The notes: generated by a model from the letters alone, not told the origin. A stretch of 40,624 bases of DNA from Candidatus Woesearchaeota archaeon (GCA_018303445.1 JAGVYE010000050.1:1-40624), one strand, 5' to 3'. Numbered from the stretch's first letter, positions 16,516-25,326 are shown. A program made the numbers and translations.

Positions 16516-18141
16516 ATGAATAAAGAAGATTTTCCTCTTTTACATGAACATCCAAATTTAGTTTATTTAGATAATAGTGCTACCACGCAAAAGCCACTCT
16601 CAGTTATTAATGCTCTGGTTGATTTTTATAAGAATACTAATTCTAACGTTCACCGGGGAATTCATTTTCTTTCACAGAAAGCAACCATGGAGTATCAAAA
16701 AGCACATGAAGCGGTGGCTGATTTTATCGGCGCAGAGGCCGAAGAAATTGTCTTTACTTCCGGAACAACGCAAAGTTTGAATCTTATTGCTAGAATGCTG
16801 GGAAGAAAATTGCGAGAAGATGATGAAATTGTTCTGACAGAAATGGAACATCATAGCAATATTATCCCCTGGCAGCAAATTGCCAAAGAAAAGAAATGTG
16901 GTTTGAAATACATTCCTCTCACTTCTGGCTATACATTGGATATGAAGGAAGCTCGGCAGATGATAAATTCTAAAACAAGAATTGTTGCCGTAACTCATGT
17001 ATCTAATGTTCTCGGAACAATTAATCCAGTACGGGAATTAGCTTCGCTGGCACATGATGTCGGGGCTTTGCTGATTGTTGATGGCGCTCAATCTGCACCT
17101 CATCTGAAAATAAACGTTAAAGATCTTGGTTGCGATTTTTTTGCTTTTTCCGGGCATAAAATGTGCGGCCCGACAGGAATTGGAGTACTTTACGGGAAGA
17201 AAGGACTCTTACAGAATCTTGATCCGGTTGAATTTGGCGGCGGGATGATTAAAGAAGTTACAAAATGGCACGCAACCTGGGCTGATCTTCCGGCGAAATT
17301 TGAAGCTGGAACACCAAATATTGCCGGAGCCGTAGGGTTACGAGCGGCAATAGATTACTTGAATAATATAGGTATGGAGAAAATCCAAGAACAAGGGAGA
17401 GAACTTATGGCATATGCCTTACAGAAACTATCCTTATTGCCGAAGGTCCGCATTATCGGACCTGTTATCGCTAATGAAAGAATCCCGGTTTTTTCTTTCA
17501 CGGTTGACAAAATGCATCCTCATGATGTGGGTGATTTTCTTGATAAACACAATATTGCGGTCAGGGCGGGGCATCATTGCGCCATGCCTTTAATGAAGAC
17601 GTTAGGCATTAATGGAACAGTGCGCGCCTCTTTTTATTTTTATAATACTCTGGAAGATGTTGACAAACTCATCTCGGCGTTGCATAATTTACTTAATTCC
17701 AAGATGGAAAATGTCTCTCTGAGAAATGTTGATAAGAACCAAATTGTTTTTGGAGAACTCACAGAAAAGCAGGAGATTTATAAAGAAAATGTTTTGGACC
17801 ATTATAAAGAACCACGAAATAAAGGGATTCTCAAGGAGTACACTCATTCCTGTCGCGAGGTTAATCCGGTTTGCGGGGACGTGGTTACTCTTTATTTGAA
17901 CGTCGAAAATGAAAAGATACAAAATGTTTCTTTTATGGGCAATGGCTGTGTGATTAGTCAGGCTTCTCTCTCTTTACTTACAGAAGAAATGAAAGGGAAA
18001 CCGGTTCAAATGGTACAAAATTTTACACTGAATAAGATCTTTTCTCTTTTAGGAATTCCTATAAGTCATACCCGTTATACGTGTGCATTTCTTTCATTGA
18101 AAGCCGTGCATGGAGCGTTAAAAAATGGTCTTAGAAATTAA
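16516..18141 (+). CDS. sufS: fused cysteine desulfurase and SufU-type scaffold
   Basis: 541 residues. Residues 1 to about 400 are a SufS-type class V aminotransferase fold enzyme that takes sulfur from cysteine: PLP Lys215 in SGHKMCGP and catalytic Cys355 in RAGHHCAMPLM. After a short linker, about 410-541 is a SufU/IscU-like domain starting EIYKENVLDHYKEPRNKG, with its three cluster/zinc cysteines: Cys453 in NPVCGD, Cys478 in GNGCVISQAS and Cys523 in RYTCAF. Both halves look complete. The fusion would pass persulfide directly from enzyme to acceptor. The stop overlaps the start of sufC by 17 nt, so the two are translationally linked. Confidence 0.93.
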   Translation: MNKEDFPLLHEHPNLVYLDNSATTQKPLSVINALVDFYKNTNSNVHRGIHFLSQKATMEYQKAHEAVADFIGAEAEEIVFTSGTTQSLNLIARMLGRKLREDDEIVLTEMEHHSNIIPWQQIAKEKKCGLKYIPLTSGYTLDMKEARQMINSKTRIVAVTHVSNVLGTINPVRELASLAHDVGALLIVDGAQSAPHLKINVKDLGCDFFAFSGHKMCGPTGIGVLYGKKGLLQNLDPVEFGGGMIKEVTKWHATWADLPAKFEAGTPNIAGAVGLRAAIDYLNNIGMEKIQEQGRELMAYALQKLSLLPKVRIIGPVIANERIPVFSFTVDKMHPHDVGDFLDKHNIAVRAGHHCAMPLMKTLGINGTVRASFYFYNTLEDVDKLISALHNLLNSKMENVSLRNVDKNQIVFGELTEKQEIYKENVLDHYKEPRNKGILKEYTHSCREVNPVCGDVVTLYLNVENEKIQNVSFMGNGCVISQASLSLLTEEMKGKPVQMVQNFTLNKIFSLLGIPISHTRYTCAFLSLKAVHGALKNGLRN

Positions 18142-18877
18142 AGATTTACATGTGGAAAGGAATGGACAGGAAATTATTAAAGGGTTTACCGCTACTTTTC
18201 ATCCAGGAAAAATCTATACCTTAATGGGTCCGAATGGAAGCGGCAAGTCAACTTTGGCATATGCGATTATGGGTCATCCAAAGTATGGAATAATTCAGGG
18301 AACTATTCTTCTTAATGGGAAGGATATCACTCATGAAAAGGCGCATCTGAGAGCAAAAGCGGGCTTATTTCTATCGTTTCAATATCCTGTAGAAGTTCCA
18401 GGGTTGTCCCTAAGCAGTTTCTTGCGCACCGCGGTAAATAATCTTCAGGGAAAAAAATATTCTGTCATGGAGTTTCATGCTTTGCTTAAAGAAAAAATGG
18501 CGATATTGAAGATTGACCCTACTTTGGGCAAGCGTGATTTAAATGCGGGGTTTTCAGGAGGAGAAAAAAAACGGTTAGAGATGTTGCAGTTGCTTCTGCT
18601 CAAACCATCTTATGCTTTACTTGACGAAACAGATTCGGGCTTAGATGTTGATGCCCTTAAAATTGTGGCTCAAGGAATCCAGGAAGCACGGAAGCAGAAA
18701 GAAATGGCTATCATCGTCATTACTCACTATAACCAGTTCTTAAAATATCTTCAGCCGGATGAAGTTCTTATCTTAGTGCAAGGGAAAATAAAAGCTCATG
18801 GCGGCTATGAACTGGCTCAGCGCATTGAAAAAAGTGGATTTGACAGCTTTATCAACAAACAAGAAACGGTTTCATAA
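18125..18877 (+). CDS. sufC: Fe-S assembly ATPase SufC
   Basis: 250 residues, soluble ABC-type ATPase that drives the SufB scaffold. Walker A is GPNGSGKST (35-43), the signature FSGGEKKRLEM, Walker B ALLDETDSGLDVDAL, and the switch histidine is in VITHYNQ. The QYPVEVPGLS segment in the Q-loop is typical of SufC. It starts inside the last codons of the sufSU fusion and is followed 2 nt later by the DUF59 gene. Confidence 0.95.
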   Translation: MVLEIKDLHVERNGQEIIKGFTATFHPGKIYTLMGPNGSGKSTLAYAIMGHPKYGIIQGTILLNGKDITHEKAHLRAKAGLFLSFQYPVEVPGLSLSSFLRTAVNNLQGKKYSVMEFHALLKEKMAILKIDPTLGKRDLNAGFSGGEKKRLEMLQLLLLKPSYALLDETDSGLDVDALKIVAQGIQEARKQKEMAIIVITHYNQFLKYLQPDEVLILVQGKIKAHGGYELAQRIEKSGFDSFINKQETVS

Positions 18878-18879
18878 AA

Positions 18880-19167
18880 ATGGTTACACGAGAACAGTTA
18901 ATTGAAGAAGTATTCAAGAAATATTGCGATCCGGAATTAGGGATAGACGTCTGGACCTTGGGATTAATTTATGATTTAAAAGTCGATGAGAAGAAAGTAT
19001 TTGTTTTGTTAACGTTTACCTCTCCTTTCTGTCCATATGGGCCGGAAATGATTGATACTTTAAGAGAGATGATTAAAGAAAGAGGAGTTTCAGAAGTAGT
19101 TATGGAAGTAACGTTTGATCCGCCATGGAAGCCGACAGAAGAATTACGTGAGATGCTGGGAGTGTAA
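18880..19167 (+). CDS. DUF59/MIP18-family Fe-S maturation protein (SufT-like)
   Basis: 95 residues covering one DUF59 domain. It begins with a helical segment, then the family motif DPELGIDVWTLGLIYDL, the SPFCPYG loop with the single conserved cysteine, and the closing FDPPWKPTEELRE. Proteins of this family help insert Fe-S clusters into targets and are often found last in suf operons, as here. Two bases separate it from sufC. Confidence 0.9.
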   Translation: MVTREQLIEEVFKKYCDPELGIDVWTLGLIYDLKVDEKKVFVLLTFTSPFCPYGPEMIDTLREMIKERGVSEVVMEVTFDPPWKPTEELREMLGV

Positions 19168-19280
19168 CCCCTTTTTAGAATTTTTCTCTAATTCTTCCAG
19201 AGCTCTTTTACTTGCTATTTCCATCTTTGATACAGCCAAATAGCTTTTAGCAATGGAAATGAAAAGATTTCAACAGATAC

Positions 19281-19289
19281 TTTTTTAAC
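19281..19289 (+). promoter_or_regulatory. TATA-like box for the COG2522 regulator
   Basis: TTTTTTAAC is centred about 28 nt before the ATG at 19313. The regulator thus seems to have its own promoter, with a 145-nt gap after the suf operon. Confidence 0.45.
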
Positions 19290-19312
19290 TTCTTTTCGCT
19301 TTATGCTTAAAA

Positions 19313-19675
19313 ATGACTCTTCCAGGAAAATATCCTCAGGAAATTGAAATGTGGTATGTGCTTCCGGCGATACGAAAAGAACTGGTGATTGCATTAAAAA
19401 ACCAAGGAAAATCTCAGAAAGAGACCGCTTTACTTTTGAATCTTACAGAGTCAGCTGTTTCTCAATATCTCAATGAAAAAAGGGCCAAGGAAGTTTTCTT
19501 GCCAAAAGAAATTAAAGAATTTATTGCAGAAGCGGCGATGAAAGTGAAGGATAAAGAAAGTGCTTATCAGCAAATTCAGAAAATCAGCGCGTATGTAAAG
19601 AGAACAAAAGCTATTTGTAAAATCCACATGGGTGTCGAAAAAGGGTTAGAAAGATGCCAGATTTGTTTTGAGTGA
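19313..19675 (+). CDS. HTH regulator with Cys/His tail, COG2522 type
   Basis: 120 residues. The opening EIEMWYVLPAIRKELVIAL and the HTH KSQKETALLLNLTESAVSQYLNEKR (about 33-57) match an archaeal family of small transcription regulators (COG2522). The C-terminus carries Cys102-x2-His105 and Cys115-x2-Cys118, a likely metal or Fe-S ligand set. The conserved Cys usually found near the N-terminus of this family is absent here. It stands directly after the suf operon on the same strand, which makes an Fe-S-sensing control of that operon an attractive guess. DNA binding is supported by family; the target is inference. Confidence 0.8.
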   Translation: MTLPGKYPQEIEMWYVLPAIRKELVIALKNQGKSQKETALLLNLTESAVSQYLNEKRAKEVFLPKEIKEFIAEAAMKVKDKESAYQQIQKISAYVKRTKAICKIHMGVEKGLERCQICFE

Positions 19676-19709
19676 ATTAAGAGAAGTTACAACCTATTTA
19701 GCAATTTTA

Positions 19710-21998
19710 TTATTTCTTCCATTTCTTGGCTTCCTTCCGCAGCCATTCTCGATATTCAAAATAAATCAGGTCACTGTCAAGATGGCCGGCTTTATCTTTA
19801 ACTTTGTCGGAAATTAGTTGGAATTTTTCATTGCACTGAATAATAAATTCGGCTTCCAGCATTTCAGGATTATTTATATTGACAAACTCTTCCATCACAG
19901 CCTGTTTGCACTTCCCCCGAAGCTCAATGTTATTCCAAACGGCGTCCCAATCGCCGGCAAATTCTTTAATCCTCCCGGCCATGCGTTTCAGAATTTCAGA
20001 ATTACCGTTAATTAAATCGTCTGTTACTTCTAACTCGTCTGTTTTTGGATTATAGACCATTAAGTCGACAAAAGCTCCTTCTTTCAGCGGATCTTCGTCC
20101 CATTCTTTGCGCACTTCTGTAATGCGTAATATTCTTTTGAACTTTTTAAGACCAGAGATAACGGGGTTCACGATAACGATAATGTCAATAGCTTTAAATG
20201 AAGTTTTAGGAACGCCAATGTCGTTTACAACCCGGTCATATACTCCATAGGGAGAATCAGCGTGAATAGTTCCCGCCACAACGTTGGCGGCGGCTCCAAC
20301 ACGCATCGCTTCAAATAAAGCTATAGCTTCTTTGGAACGAACTTCGCCTACAAAAATGGCTGAATCTCCTAGACGCAGAGTAGAGCGAATGCCAATAGAC
20401 GGCTCTACTTCAGAACTTTGCGTAGAAAGTGCTGAAGCTACTTTGAGGGCTTCAAGGTTATATCCCAGTTTACGCATTGATTCTTGTGGCAGTTCGAAGG
20501 TGTCTTCAATGGTTATAATTCTCGACCGGCGGGACATTTCAGTAAGAAAACTTCCCAATAAGCTGCTTTTTCCACTGGAGCGTGTTCCGGCCACCAGCAA
20601 GGTAGCATTATTCATAATAAGGAAGCTCAGCAAGCCTGCGGCAAGAGGGTTAAACATTCGCACTTTTGGTTGCAAGTATAAAGGAAAGGTCCAAGGATAA
20701 TCACGATGGCGGCGGAAGCTGAACGCTAACCCCAAAGGGCTTAAAGGAGCAGTAAGAGCAGAAACCCTGGAGCTAAATCCTTTCACTTTTAATTCCGTGT
20801 CAAGGATAGGATTTGCTTCATCTAGAGGCCTGCCAGAGATAAGCCGTAGTTTCGTGGCCCAGCTTTCCACTTCCAAATGCGTTGGATAAATGTTGGTATA
20901 GCATTCACCATAATCTTGATGGACAATGAAAATGGGCAGTTCCCCATTAGGTGAATTAATGTTTACATCCTGAACTTTGGGATCAGCGAGAAGGAGTTCA
21001 ATCAATCCAAAACCTACAGTGTAACGAAGCAACGCTTGTGCCAGTTGGTCCATTTGTTCTTCTGTCAGTTTTAGTTTCCGCTGCTGGACAATATCATTAA
21101 TAAGGTCACGGCCGATGTTAAAGAAAACTTCCCGCATCCGTTCAGGATCAACAAATTCATCCTTGGTGGGCTTATGTTCAGACATAATCCTTTTGACATC
21201 ATCAAGAATTTGATACACCTCTTCTTCAAACTGAAATTCAGGAGGAGTAATATGGTAAAGAGTTTTAACATCGTTATCAAAAGCAAAAATGTTTACTTGC
21301 GACGAATTATTGTCAATGGTAAATTCATAACTTTCCAATAATTCACCGTCGGGAAATTCTGATACTAATTTGGTGTACATGAAATCTGGGCGAGTGGTGG
21401 GATGGAAAATATTACTGTAGATCTCCCGTTTTCCTAATTCATAATCTTGAGAATGAGGCATAAGAAGCTTAATAAGGCGGGTATTTTCGAGATCCAGGAT
21501 TACTTGCTGTAACGCCATAACAAACAGTTCCTGGCTTTTTTTATGTCGTGAATCAAGAATGTTTTCTAACTTGAGCTTTTCTCTTCGTTCCATACGTTTT
21601 AGTTCCACAAAGGCCGCCAGGGGATCTTCTTTAAGCCGTTTTGACGTTAACCTTTGGAACTGGGTAAAGCTGCCACGAAGATATCGCTCATGCTGCGGAT
21701 CAATGACCAAATGGGAATATTGATACCTCTCATCGTGGTTAATTTTTCTGAAAATACGCGCTAGTTCTTGAAGGAGTTCTGTCTGTGAGACGTCATATTC
21801 ATATTCCCTCAACTGGGAGATAATGATAATATTGACGCCTGTATTTTGCAACAGAACGTCAATAACCTTGGACATGCATACTTCATTATATTCAATAGAC
21901 GGGGGGAAAGAACAGCGCTCGGCATAAATTTTAATGATTTTATTTTCTCCCTCATGATAGGTTTCGTACTCAAAGCAAGCTTTGGCGTGGTCTAACAT
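19710..21998 (-). CDS. FlaI/TadA-type secretion or pilus assembly ATPase
   Basis: 762 residues. An N-terminal region of about 300 residues, specific to this group, precedes a type II/IV secretion ATPase domain. Walker A is GTRSSGKSS at 471-479 with Lys477; the Asp box is RIITIEDTFELP; Walker B is IFVGEVRSKEA, and the His box is AGTIHADSPYG. Archaeal FlaI-type enzymes power pilus or archaellum assembly with a FlaJ-type platform (one lies at 7395-9344). GAGG sits before the ATG at 21998. Divergent from the coiled-coil genes that follow on the plus strand. The region after the ATPase core (about 620-762) is helical and unusually long. Confidence 0.92.
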   Translation of the reverse strand: MLDHAKACFEYETYHEGENKIIKIYAERCSFPPSIEYNEVCMSKVIDVLLQNTGVNIIIISQLREYEYDVSQTELLQELARIFRKINHDERYQYSHLVIDPQHERYLRGSFTQFQRLTSKRLKEDPLAAFVELKRMERREKLKLENILDSRHKKSQELFVMALQQVILDLENTRLIKLLMPHSQDYELGKREIYSNIFHPTTRPDFMYTKLVSEFPDGELLESYEFTIDNNSSQVNIFAFDNDVKTLYHITPPEFQFEEEVYQILDDVKRIMSEHKPTKDEFVDPERMREVFFNIGRDLINDIVQQRKLKLTEEQMDQLAQALLRYTVGFGLIELLLADPKVQDVNINSPNGELPIFIVHQDYGECYTNIYPTHLEVESWATKLRLISGRPLDEANPILDTELKVKGFSSRVSALTAPLSPLGLAFSFRRHRDYPWTFPLYLQPKVRMFNPLAAGLLSFLIMNNATLLVAGTRSSGKSSLLGSFLTEMSRRSRIITIEDTFELPQESMRKLGYNLEALKVASALSTQSSEVEPSIGIRSTLRLGDSAIFVGEVRSKEAIALFEAMRVGAAANVVAGTIHADSPYGVYDRVVNDIGVPKTSFKAIDIIVIVNPVISGLKKFKRILRITEVRKEWDEDPLKEGAFVDLMVYNPKTDELEVTDDLINGNSEILKRMAGRIKEFAGDWDAVWNNIELRGKCKQAVMEEFVNINNPEMLEAEFIIQCNEKFQLISDKVKDKAGHLDSDLIYFEYREWLRKEAKKWKK

Positions 21999-22180
21999 CT
22001 TTTTCCTCTTTTTGTCTGTTTTAGGTAATAGTAGAAAGAGAGTTTATTATATTTTCTGTAGTTGGTTGTATTTTTGGGGTTTCTCTGGCTCTGTAGAAAA
22101 TATCGCTGTCGTTTGGTCACGGTTTCACTACTTTCTCATCCTTACAAAAATTATTATACTTACTAATCTTAAACTGAGAT

Positions 22181-22591
22181 ATGGCGAAGAATGAAGATTT
22201 GAAGCCGGAGGTGGGGTTTGATCAGGCAAAAATGTACGTGTGGCTAAAAGGATTGGAAGGAAAAGTTAATAACCTTAATCGGGAAATAAATGTCTTAAAG
22301 AATGATTTGAGCAGAAAAAATAGTCAACTGAAGCAGGAAATGAAAACTTTTTCTGAAGATGCCTTGGAGTTAAAAAGGGAACAAACTCAGGCCTTGCAAA
22401 AAATAGATCTGATTATTGGTGAACTGAAAAGAACGGCTGGCGTTGAAGAAGTGGCCACCATAAAAAAATACATTGACTTCTGGAATCCCTTAAACTTTGT
22501 CACGCAACGAGATCTTGAGCGGATGGTGGATCGCAAGGTGCAAAGTCTGCAAATGAATAAAGAATCAGAAAATAATGCCAGACATAAATAA
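22181..22591 (+). CDS. coiled-coil protein, 136 aa
   Basis: Soluble, strongly charged. Residues about 20-85 form a heptad-patterned coiled coil (LKGLEGKVNNLNREINVLKN and onwards). A short hydrophobic segment IDFWNPLNFVTQRDLERMV (about 103-121) follows. No signal peptide or transmembrane segment. I do not recognise a named family, but its place just upstream of the FlaI-type ATPase gene, divergently, suggests a cytoplasmic partner of the pilus motor, in the way FlaC/D/E-like coiled-coil proteins accompany archaella. Start by ATG; TTATTATACT about 25-30 nt upstream may be the TATA box. Confidence 0.7.
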   Translation: MAKNEDLKPEVGFDQAKMYVWLKGLEGKVNNLNREINVLKNDLSRKNSQLKQEMKTFSEDALELKREQTQALQKIDLIIGELKRTAGVEEVATIKKYIDFWNPLNFVTQRDLERMVDRKVQSLQMNKESENNARHK

Positions 22592-22618
22592 CTCCTAAAA
22601 TTGTTAGGTCTGGCAAAC

Positions 22619-22663
22619 TTTAGTTGCGGAAAAACCTAGAACCCACTTTTGTCCGCAACTAAA
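22619..22663. repeat. 12-bp perfect hairpin between coiled-coil genes
   Basis: TTTAGTTGCGGA (22619-22630) pairs perfectly with TCCGCAACTAAA (22652-22663) around a 21-nt loop. A smaller stem CCTAA/TTAGG (22594-22598 with 22604-22608) precedes it, right after the stop of the 136-aa gene. There is no T run directly after. A transcript end, processing site or attenuator is possible. Confidence 0.55.
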
Positions 22664-22747
22664 ATAACAAAAAGAATAAATAGACCTTTCTCCTTCCTTT
22701 CCTAAAAAAGGTGATGCTGCATTACGCCGTTATTTCAACAAAATCAA

Positions 22748-23353
22748 ATGGGAAATTTGACGACTGAAGTAGCCCAATTGCGTGAAGAAGGATTGACAGA
22801 TGGTGTTATTATGGAGGAATTATCTCGAAAGGGTTATAAAGCTGACCAAATTCATCAAGCTTTGATGCAATTAGACGGTGGAGATGTTGAGGAAGAAAGT
22901 CTTGTCGCTCCCAGTTCACCACCTATGCCTCCAGGCCGTCAAGGAACTAAGATGCAGATGCTCAGCGGCGGGTCTTATGGCGGATCTTCTGAGATGATGA
23001 ATTCCCCTGATGTGAGTAATATTTATGAGAGAGTGGAAGAAATTGTCGAAGGTATGATTGATGAGAAATGGGATGAATTATTAGGAGAAGTAAAGAAAAT
23101 CATTGAATGGAAAGAGAAATTTGAGGAAGAGCAGCGAAAATTAACAAATGAATTAGGGAAATTAAAAGAAGATTTTCAAATCTTACATCAAGGCGTGCTC
23201 GGGAAGTTAGAAGATTATGATACCAGAATGACCGGCGTTGATACGGAGTTAAAGGCGGTGGGAAAAATTTTTAAGGATGTCGTGCCACAGTTTGTGGAAA
23301 ATGTGAAAGAATTGTCTTTTATTACAGAAGATATGAAGAAAGGAAAGAAATAG
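22748..23353 (+). CDS. coiled-coil protein with N-terminal helical domain, 201 aa
   Basis: Three parts. Residues about 3-43 (VAQLREEGLTDGVIMEELSRKGYKADQIHQAL in three helices) look like a UBA-type small helical bundle. Residues 45-85 are a Pro/Gly/Ser-rich linker. Residues about 90-201 are a long acidic helix and coiled coil (VSNIYERVEEIVEGMIDEKW then KFEEEQRKLTNELGKLK) ending with KDVVPQFVENVKEL, which is reminiscent of the C-terminus of archaellum FlaC-like proteins. Soluble. It ends 4 nt from the convergent operon of three membrane proteins. A cytoplasmic adaptor of the neighbouring pilus-like machine is inferred. Confidence 0.7.
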   Translation: MGNLTTEVAQLREEGLTDGVIMEELSRKGYKADQIHQALMQLDGGDVEEESLVAPSSPPMPPGRQGTKMQMLSGGSYGGSSEMMNSPDVSNIYERVEEIVEGMIDEKWDELLGEVKKIIEWKEKFEEEQRKLTNELGKLKEDFQILHQGVLGKLEDYDTRMTGVDTELKAVGKIFKDVVPQFVENVKELSFITEDMKKGKK

Positions 23354-23357
23354 TTTT

Positions 23358-23960
23358 TTAGTGTCCGCCGGTAATCGTTTCTGATTGCGAAAGTAAACTA
23401 ACGGTGAAGATCGCAATAATAAAAATTACAATGAATCCTAAAATTTTAGGATGAAACAAAGTCGCGATTACATTCTGTTTATGACTCGGCGTTCCAACTC
23501 CTCTCGTGACCGTAATTTCTCCGATTTGTTCATCTATCGTTACTTGTTCATCGTCTGGAAAAGAAAGTGATGTTAACTGCTGTCCAAAGACGGAGCCAAA
23601 TCCGGCGATAACAATAAGCAGGCCGACGACAAAAAGAGCCCAGCCGATGCCTTTGTCTTCTTTGACATATTCAAAAATGGACTTATCCGTGTGGCCGAAG
23701 ATCATATAAAGTAATACTAACAAGATGAAAAAGATAATGGCGACGGCAAACCAGGGAATGACAAAATTTAAAATGGCAATGGCAGCTTTTGATAATAGAA
23801 TCGTGAAGGCGGCAACAACAGCAATAAGCCCGTTAATGCTTTTATTTTCTCCAATGACTTTGGTTTTTTGCAAAATGGCGAAAACAAAGGCAAATACCAA
23901 CAGCCAAGGGAAGATAAAGCTAATCCCTTCCAGCAGACTAAGATCAAGGATGGTGGCCAT
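23358..23960 (-). CDS. multi-pass membrane protein, paralogue 3 of 3
   Basis: 200 residues with about five membrane segments. It starts MATILDLSLLEG and carries the shared N-terminal motif FIFPWLLVFAFVFAILQKTKVIG. A loop of about 45 residues (after GSVFGQQL, rich in Asp/Glu/Thr) lies before a final membrane helix near 170-190. Third gene of a minus-strand operon, 11 nt after its neighbour. The other two paralogues share the P-F/W-LLVF-x-x-x-[FY]A-[VI]L-x-KTK-[IV]-[LI]G motif. No known family name comes to mind; function unknown. Confidence 0.75.
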   Translation of the reverse strand: MATILDLSLLEGISFIFPWLLVFAFVFAILQKTKVIGENKSINGLIAVVAAFTILLSKAAIAILNFVIPWFAVAIIFFILLVLLYMIFGHTDKSIFEYVKEDKGIGWALFVVGLLIVIAGFGSVFGQQLTSLSFPDDEQVTIDEQIGEITVTRGVGTPSHKQNVIATLFHPKILGFIVIFIIAIFTVSLLSQSETITGGH

Positions 23961-23971
23961 CTTTTAATGCT

Positions 23972-24556
23972 TTAATGCTTCTTCCCGATATCTTCGAGCA
24001 GTCCTCCTAAGCCTTTCCAGACATTTTTTGCAGTTCCAGAAACAGTTGAAGTTGTCGGATCTTTAGTAATAAAGTAGACCACGAGGCCAAAGATAAGTAT
24101 GATGACCATAAGTTCTGTTGTTTCTGCCGTCCACCAGCTAAAAAGGTCATAAGGACCGCGCCATAAGCCAAAAGAAGCGCCAAAAATATAAGCCACAAAA
24201 CCAACGGCGAAAACAGCGATCAGAGGAGCAGCGCCTTGCGCGAGATTCTTGCCAAAAATGCCTAACAAAATCAAGAGCATAATGGCGGCAACGCTAACTA
24301 AAGAGATACTGGGGAGTGTTTCGTTAAGGACTCGTACTGGATCATAGCCCAAGGGATACGTTCCGAGGATATGAGGGATGACAAAGAGCAACCCCAAAAT
24401 CAAAGCGATGATAACATTGAAATTCTTACGATCGCCTAAGATCTTGGTTTTAAGCAGCACAGCGTAGATGATCGTAAAAACTAACAAGAATGGTAAGAGA
24501 ACGTCCAGTACTCCATACGTTTCAAGGTAGTACACGAGTGTTTCAAATGTTGCCAT
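23972..24556 (-). CDS. multi-pass membrane protein, paralogue 2 of 3
   Basis: 194 residues, about four or five membrane segments. N-terminal motif VLLPFLLVFTIIYAVLLKTKILG at about 19-41. Compared with its neighbours it lacks the extra loop and ends with a short charged tail (GGLLEDIGKKH). The start ATG at 24556 has GGAGG upstream. Middle gene of the three-gene operon, 13 nt after paralogue 1. Function unknown; a structural part of a membrane complex is inferred from the tandem arrangement. Confidence 0.75.
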   Translation of the reverse strand: MATFETLVYYLETYGVLDVLLPFLLVFTIIYAVLLKTKILGDRKNFNVIIALILGLLFVIPHILGTYPLGYDPVRVLNETLPSISLVSVAAIMLLILLGIFGKNLAQGAAPLIAVFAVGFVAYIFGASFGLWRGPYDLFSWWTAETTELMVIILIFGLVVYFITKDPTTSTVSGTAKNVWKGLGGLLEDIGKKH

Positions 24557-24569
24557 GGGAAAACCTCCA

Positions 24570-25145
24570 TTAATGATTCTTTTTTTCTGTGGAATGCGGA
24601 TGGTCTATTTTTGCTTTTTCTTCTTTTGGTTCTTTCGTTATATACCACATGAAAAGGATAATAACAATAATAAAGACGATACTTGATGCCCATTCCGCCT
24701 GGATATTGGTAAAGATCCTGAAGATAGGGCGCAACCAGCCCAAGGCGTTCAGGAAAATGAGGACAATGCCTAAAAACATGACGACACTGAAAAAAGTTAC
24801 CCATTTAGATCCTTCTAATGAAAACTGCTTGTCAGTATAAAATACGCCGACTAAGAGCAGGAAACTTATGGCGAGAACAATTAATAATACGACATTCGCC
24901 ATGACTTCATTGATAATTCTTACTAATTGGGTTGAGGCGATAACAAGAAAGGCGATCACAAAAGCAATCATGGCGTCAAGGTTCTTCTTGCTGTACTCTT
25001 TTTCACCAATTTTTTCAATTCCAAGAATCTTTGTTTTTTCTAGAATAGCGAACATCAGGGTAAATACGAGCAAGAAAGGCAGAATAATATCGTATACTCC
25101 CAACTCTACAAAAAATTCAATGGCATTGCGAAAAGTACTGGGCAT
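24570..25145 (-). CDS. multi-pass membrane protein, paralogue 1 of 3
   Basis: 191 residues, about five membrane segments. N-terminal motif IILPFLLVFTLMFAILEKTKILG at about 20-42, followed by a short charged insertion (EKIGEKEYSKKN) absent from the other two copies. The C-terminus is charged and His-containing. First gene of the operon, with a TATA box about 40 nt upstream and AGAGG 8 nt before the ATG. All three copies were probably produced by tandem duplication and then diverged, so they may form a hetero-oligomer. Confidence 0.75.
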   Translation of the reverse strand: MPSTFRNAIEFFVELGVYDIILPFLLVFTLMFAILEKTKILGIEKIGEKEYSKKNLDAMIAFVIAFLVIASTQLVRIINEVMANVVLLIVLAISFLLLVGVFYTDKQFSLEGSKWVTFFSVVMFLGIVLIFLNALGWLRPIFRIFTNIQAEWASSIVFIIVIILFMWYITKEPKEEKAKIDHPHSTEKKNH

Positions 25146-25186
25146 TTCTTTAACCTCTTTTGATGAACTTTAATTAAAAGAGCGAA

Positions 25187-25196
25187 ATATATAAAG
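25187..25196 (-). promoter_or_regulatory. TATA box for the three-paralogue operon
   Basis: On the minus strand CTTTATATAT lies about 45 nt before the ATG at 25145, with AGAGG (25154-25158) as the ribosome site. One promoter could serve all three genes. Confidence 0.6.
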
Positions 25197-25317
25197 GTTT
25201 CCTTTATCCAAAAAAAGGGAAAAAAGGCGCTATCACCATTTAGTAGATAGCGACGGTAAATTTTTCCTTGGTAAGGTAACTACTTTTCAAGTACAATCAC
25301 GATTTCGAAGCGAAGCC

Positions 25318-25326
25318 TTTAAATAG
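25318..25326 (+). promoter_or_regulatory. TATA box for the Ig-like membrane protein
   Basis: TTTAAATAG is about 45 nt before the chosen start at 25367. It is divergent from the paralogue operon promoter at 25187-25196, and the two share a 120-nt intergenic space. Confidence 0.55.
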
